This document shows, one piece after another, positions 61,421-64,000 of a DNA stretch of 64,000 bases (position 1 is its first letter; each line of letters starts with the position of its first letter). The position numbers and the translations under genes are program-made. The DNA comes from Emiliania huxleyi CCMP1516 (lineage: Eukaryota > Haptophyta > Isochrysidales > Noelaerhabdaceae): NCBI RefSeq assembly GCF_000372725.1, contig NW_005201792.1:994179-1058178 (forward strand). Direction: 5' to 3'. The notes under the pieces were generated by a model. That model was given only the letters and a program-made list of their open reading frames with translations. It ran no database searches and was not told the origin of the DNA.

Positions 61421-63066
61421 TCACTTGGCCAGCGCCGTGGCGGGCCGCCAACGGCCCTGCAGCACCACCATCCATGTCGGCATGCAAGTCGCCGGCGCCG
61501 AGCCGCGCGTCTGGCTCTTGTGCGGCGGCGAGTGCGAGCGCCAATAAGTGTCGCTGAGCGGCGGCTCGTCGCGGCCGCCCCCGCCCCCGCCGCACGCGCC
61601 CGCGTTGGCGCCGCCGGGCGGGCCTCCGCCTCCGGGGGCGGCGGCCGCCCCCGCGCTGCTGCTGGCGCCCGGCGCCCCAGCCTCCTTTGGACTCACCGGG
61701 CCCTGGATGGCTACCGCGCTCAGCCCCAAAACTGCGGCCGCCGCGCCGCACCCGCCGCACCCGACGCTGCCGCGGGCAGGCGGCGGCGGATCCGCGTACT
61801 CGGCGTCGGCGCGGTACGCGCCCTCGCCATTGGCTTCGGCCGCGCCGCCCTCGCCCGGCCCGCCGCCGCCGCGCTGCGACGCCACCGCAGTCGTAAAGTA
61901 GATGGTCTGCACGGGCTGCGGCAGCTGCGCGCGAAGCTGCGCCTCGCGCGCCGCGGGCCCGAAGAACTCGTCCTCCCCCGCGCGGTCGCGCCCGTCCGCG
62001 TTGTAGAAGCCCACCAGGATGAAGCGGTCGCCCGACCGCACCTCGTTGCCCGCGTGCTTGATGTTTCCATCGTGCACCAGGCAGTAGCCGCCCTTTGGGC
62101 GAATGAGGATGCCGTCGACGTCGGAGGAGGCGGCGGGGAAGTAGGTGCCGCCGCCGGTGAACTCCTCCTCGTGCGAGAGGCACAGGTTGAAGGTCAGCGC
62201 CGTCTCGTCCTTGTGCAGCTTGAGCCCGCGCCCACCGGGCCGCTGCGACGCCGCGGAGTAGCGCACGATGAAGAGGTTGCCGGGCCGGGGGTAGGGCTGC
62301 TTGTCAAAGGCAGCCGTCAGGTGCGGGTACTGTCGCCGCGCAAACGGGAGCAGCCGTTCGCGGATCGCGCGGTGGACCAGGTCCTGCGACTCCTTTGTCA
62401 GGTTTTGCACAAGGACGTCTGCAGCAGGCGGGTGGACGCGGGGTGAGGAGCGGCGGCGGCCAAAGGGGCGTCAGGGACGGGGGCGGGCAGCGCGGGCCGC
62501 GACAGGGCCCTCTCGCGGTTCTCCGAGAGCGCTCGCCGAGCGGCTCTGGGGCTTGCCGAACGGACGGCTCTCGGAAGGCTCTCGGAAGGCTCTCGGAAGG
62601 GTCCCAGAGGCGTGGCGCCTTGCGTCGGCAAGCTGACGCCGCGGTCGACCCACCCGATGGAGGATCCGATGCGCTTGGCATCGTCGAGCAGCGTCTTTGT
62701 GTCCTCGGGTGAGAACATCTGGAGCGCGTGCACCGACGAGGCGCGGCCCGAGCAGGGTGCCGACTTTTTCTGCTGCTCCGCGTGAAACTGGATGGTCGTC
62801 GACGTGGTCGGCACAAACACCGCTGCGCGGACCCGGCCTGTGGCGGGCGGCGCGGAGTGGCGGCGTGGGTGGAGGCGCGCGCAGCGCCGAGGGTGGGAGA
62901 GGCGGCGTGGCTGCTGCTGCGGCGGCGCGCGCCGTTCTGCGAGAAGCTCCCGGCCCCATCCACCCGCAAGACCTCGACGTTGGAGCGCACAGAGTGGCTG
63001 CCAGAGGTGGCGATCCGAAGCTCCCTGCAGGAGCTCTGCTTCTTCTGCTCGCTCTTTCCGCGCAGC
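61421..63066 (-). CDS. Prolyl 4-hydroxylase-like 2OG/Fe(II) oxygenase, 5' exon missing
   Basis: Exons 63066-62933, 62822-62619 and 62418-61421; the two introns are GC-AG. First exon starts after an acceptor (GCGACAG), so the start codon lies upstream, not found. Coding: SGSHSVRSNVEVLRVDG, VFVPTTSTTIQFHAEQQ, MFSPEDTKTLLDDAKRI, NLFIVRYSAASQ. Catalytic core: LKLHKDETALTFNLCLS (H-x-D), EFTGGGTYF, GYCLVHDGNIKHAGNEV (distal His), RFILVGFYN (Arg). The last 120 residues are Gly/Ala/Pro low complexity with a possible hydrophobic anchor (AAAAVLGLSAVAIQG). The 200 bp second intron carries CTTCCGAGAGC repeats. Substrate unknown. Confidence 0.82.
62560..62612. repeat. Intronic minisatellite, CTTCCGAGAGC unit
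   Basis: Three to four copies of the 11 bp unit near the donor of the second hydroxylase intron (minus strand). Core shared with the OTU intron array. Confidence 0.9.
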
Positions 63067-64000
63067 CTGTCGCAAGAGGCGCGGAGGACGCGGCTGGTGA
63101 GAAACGAGGCAGCCGGCGCGCGAGGAGAGCTGGAGCTGACAATGGGTTGGCGGGAGTTTCGCGCGCGCGCAGGCAGCTTGCTGAGAATGGGGAGCTGCGC
63201 GGCGCGAGAGGCGGAGACGTCGCGTGGGCGAGCGGGACGCGGCGACAGAGGCACGTCCTGACGCCGCGCGGGGCACGTCGCCTCCCCATCCAGCCGGGAT
63301 TGTGGTGGCTGGATGCCGGGTGATGACTGCGTTTCGCTTCGCCGCAGAGGCGGCGGGCCTTGGCCGGGCGTTTGGATTGGACGTGGGCTGGCGCAGGGCC
63401 GCTGGGCGTCCCCGAGAGGCTGGCGCTCACCCGCCGGTGAGCCACTGCATGGCGAAGCGCTCTGGGGCTCGGAGACTTGGGGGTCCGGCGTGCAGAGTCA
63501 GTTCAGGCTCTGTGACCTGCCATCAACTCACACACACCCATTAGGGACCCCGACACCCGAAGTGATTCCGACAGCGTTCACGCCGTACTTGGTTGCCAGC
63601 GAAAGGGTTTGTTATTGTGAGGCCTGGGGGTCGACTAATTGTGAGGCGGAGGGAGAGAGAGTGTGTACAGAGTCAGAGAGAGAAGTGAGTGACGAGGCCG
63701 TCATCGCATTCGCCTTCTGGGACCCAGCGCTGACTTCTGACTGTCACTGCTGTCTCTCCCTTCTCGACTGTCTGTGCTTGTGCGTCTTGGGTCCGGGGTT
63801 GTGTTTTTGTGTGAAAAAGGATTTATGTGAACAGCGCAACAAGGCCAGAAAAATTTTATTTTTTTTTGAAACAGGAAGTGTCCGAGACCTCGTGCTACTC
63901 GAGTGCACATCTTGGCGCGAATCGTGATGCCCAGCAGCACTCGCTCCGGCGTGCTTGCCACTCGAGCGCCCGCCCCCACCGCCACAGAGACTGCCGCAGA
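63067..64000. other. Window end, no gene confirmed
   Basis: The missing 5' exon of the hydroxylase should be here or beyond. Position 63850-63870 is T-rich. A minus frame near 63985 might start another gene but is too short to judge. Confidence 0.4.

Overview
The window is nuclear DNA of a GC-rich unicellular eukaryote, most plausibly a marine alga of the haptophyte type. Genes are spliced and lie on both strands. Many introns begin with GC instead of GT. TTAGGG-type telomeric repeats occur internally, one small protein looks plastid-targeted, and one protein is predicted to be N-myristoylated. Retroelement debris, microsatellites and minisatellites fill much of the space. The assignment to haptophytes is an inference from style; no marker gene proves it. 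Two runs of N (28021-28120 and 44302-44843) are assembly gaps.

Layout. 1-900: first exon of a Cdc7-like kinase (minus). 1928-3166: acylated TPR protein (minus). 3434-7296: a 14-exon predicted glycoside hydrolase (minus), which I could resolve into a consistent 790-residue model with every intron GC-AG. 7384-9996: an RNase H-bearing LINE carrying a hAT-like MITE, followed by a second truncated LINE tail. 10129-11859: membrane protein with Gly/Pro-rich stalk and a protease-propeptide-like end. 13715-14472: PDZ-like protein. 14913-17623: large unknown protein. 17960-18887: SEC14-like protein. 19286-21551: class 3 lipase. 21552-26197: gene-poor, with interstitial telomeric repeats, a 180-190 bp tandem repeat, palindromes and a duplicated block. 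26198-29001: MYB-like factor (minus). 30094-32124: purple acid phosphatase. 32652-34734: divergent RRM-protein/membrane-protein pair. 34735-36850: repeat graveyard. 37221-39500: Cys-rich membrane protein and a small plastid-type protein. 40530-41860: polytopic membrane protein. 41995-42960: LINE copy split by a 259 bp element. 43120-43611: RLP24. 43842-45809: PHO80-like cyclin. 45887-52030: broken and complete copies of an OTU-UBA deubiquitinase flanking a 379 bp satellite. 52445-55053: divergent 2OG oxygenase/ZIP transporter pair. 55955-63066: unknown nuclear-type proteins, a Cys-rich protein and a prolyl 4-hydroxylase-like oxygenase.

The most unusual signal is in the introns. GC donors are the rule in many genes (13 of 13 in the hydrolase model). 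Several introns start with a copy of the exon sequence that follows them, so the intron sits between direct repeats. Many introns, in unrelated genes, are short tandem arrays sharing the core CCGAGA. Together this suggests ongoing intron gain by local duplication around AG-GC sites, or an introner-like process.

The genes do not form a single pathway; they are ordinary housekeeping and signalling genes spread among repeats. Start codons were checked as ATG where stated; several models lack their 5' exon.
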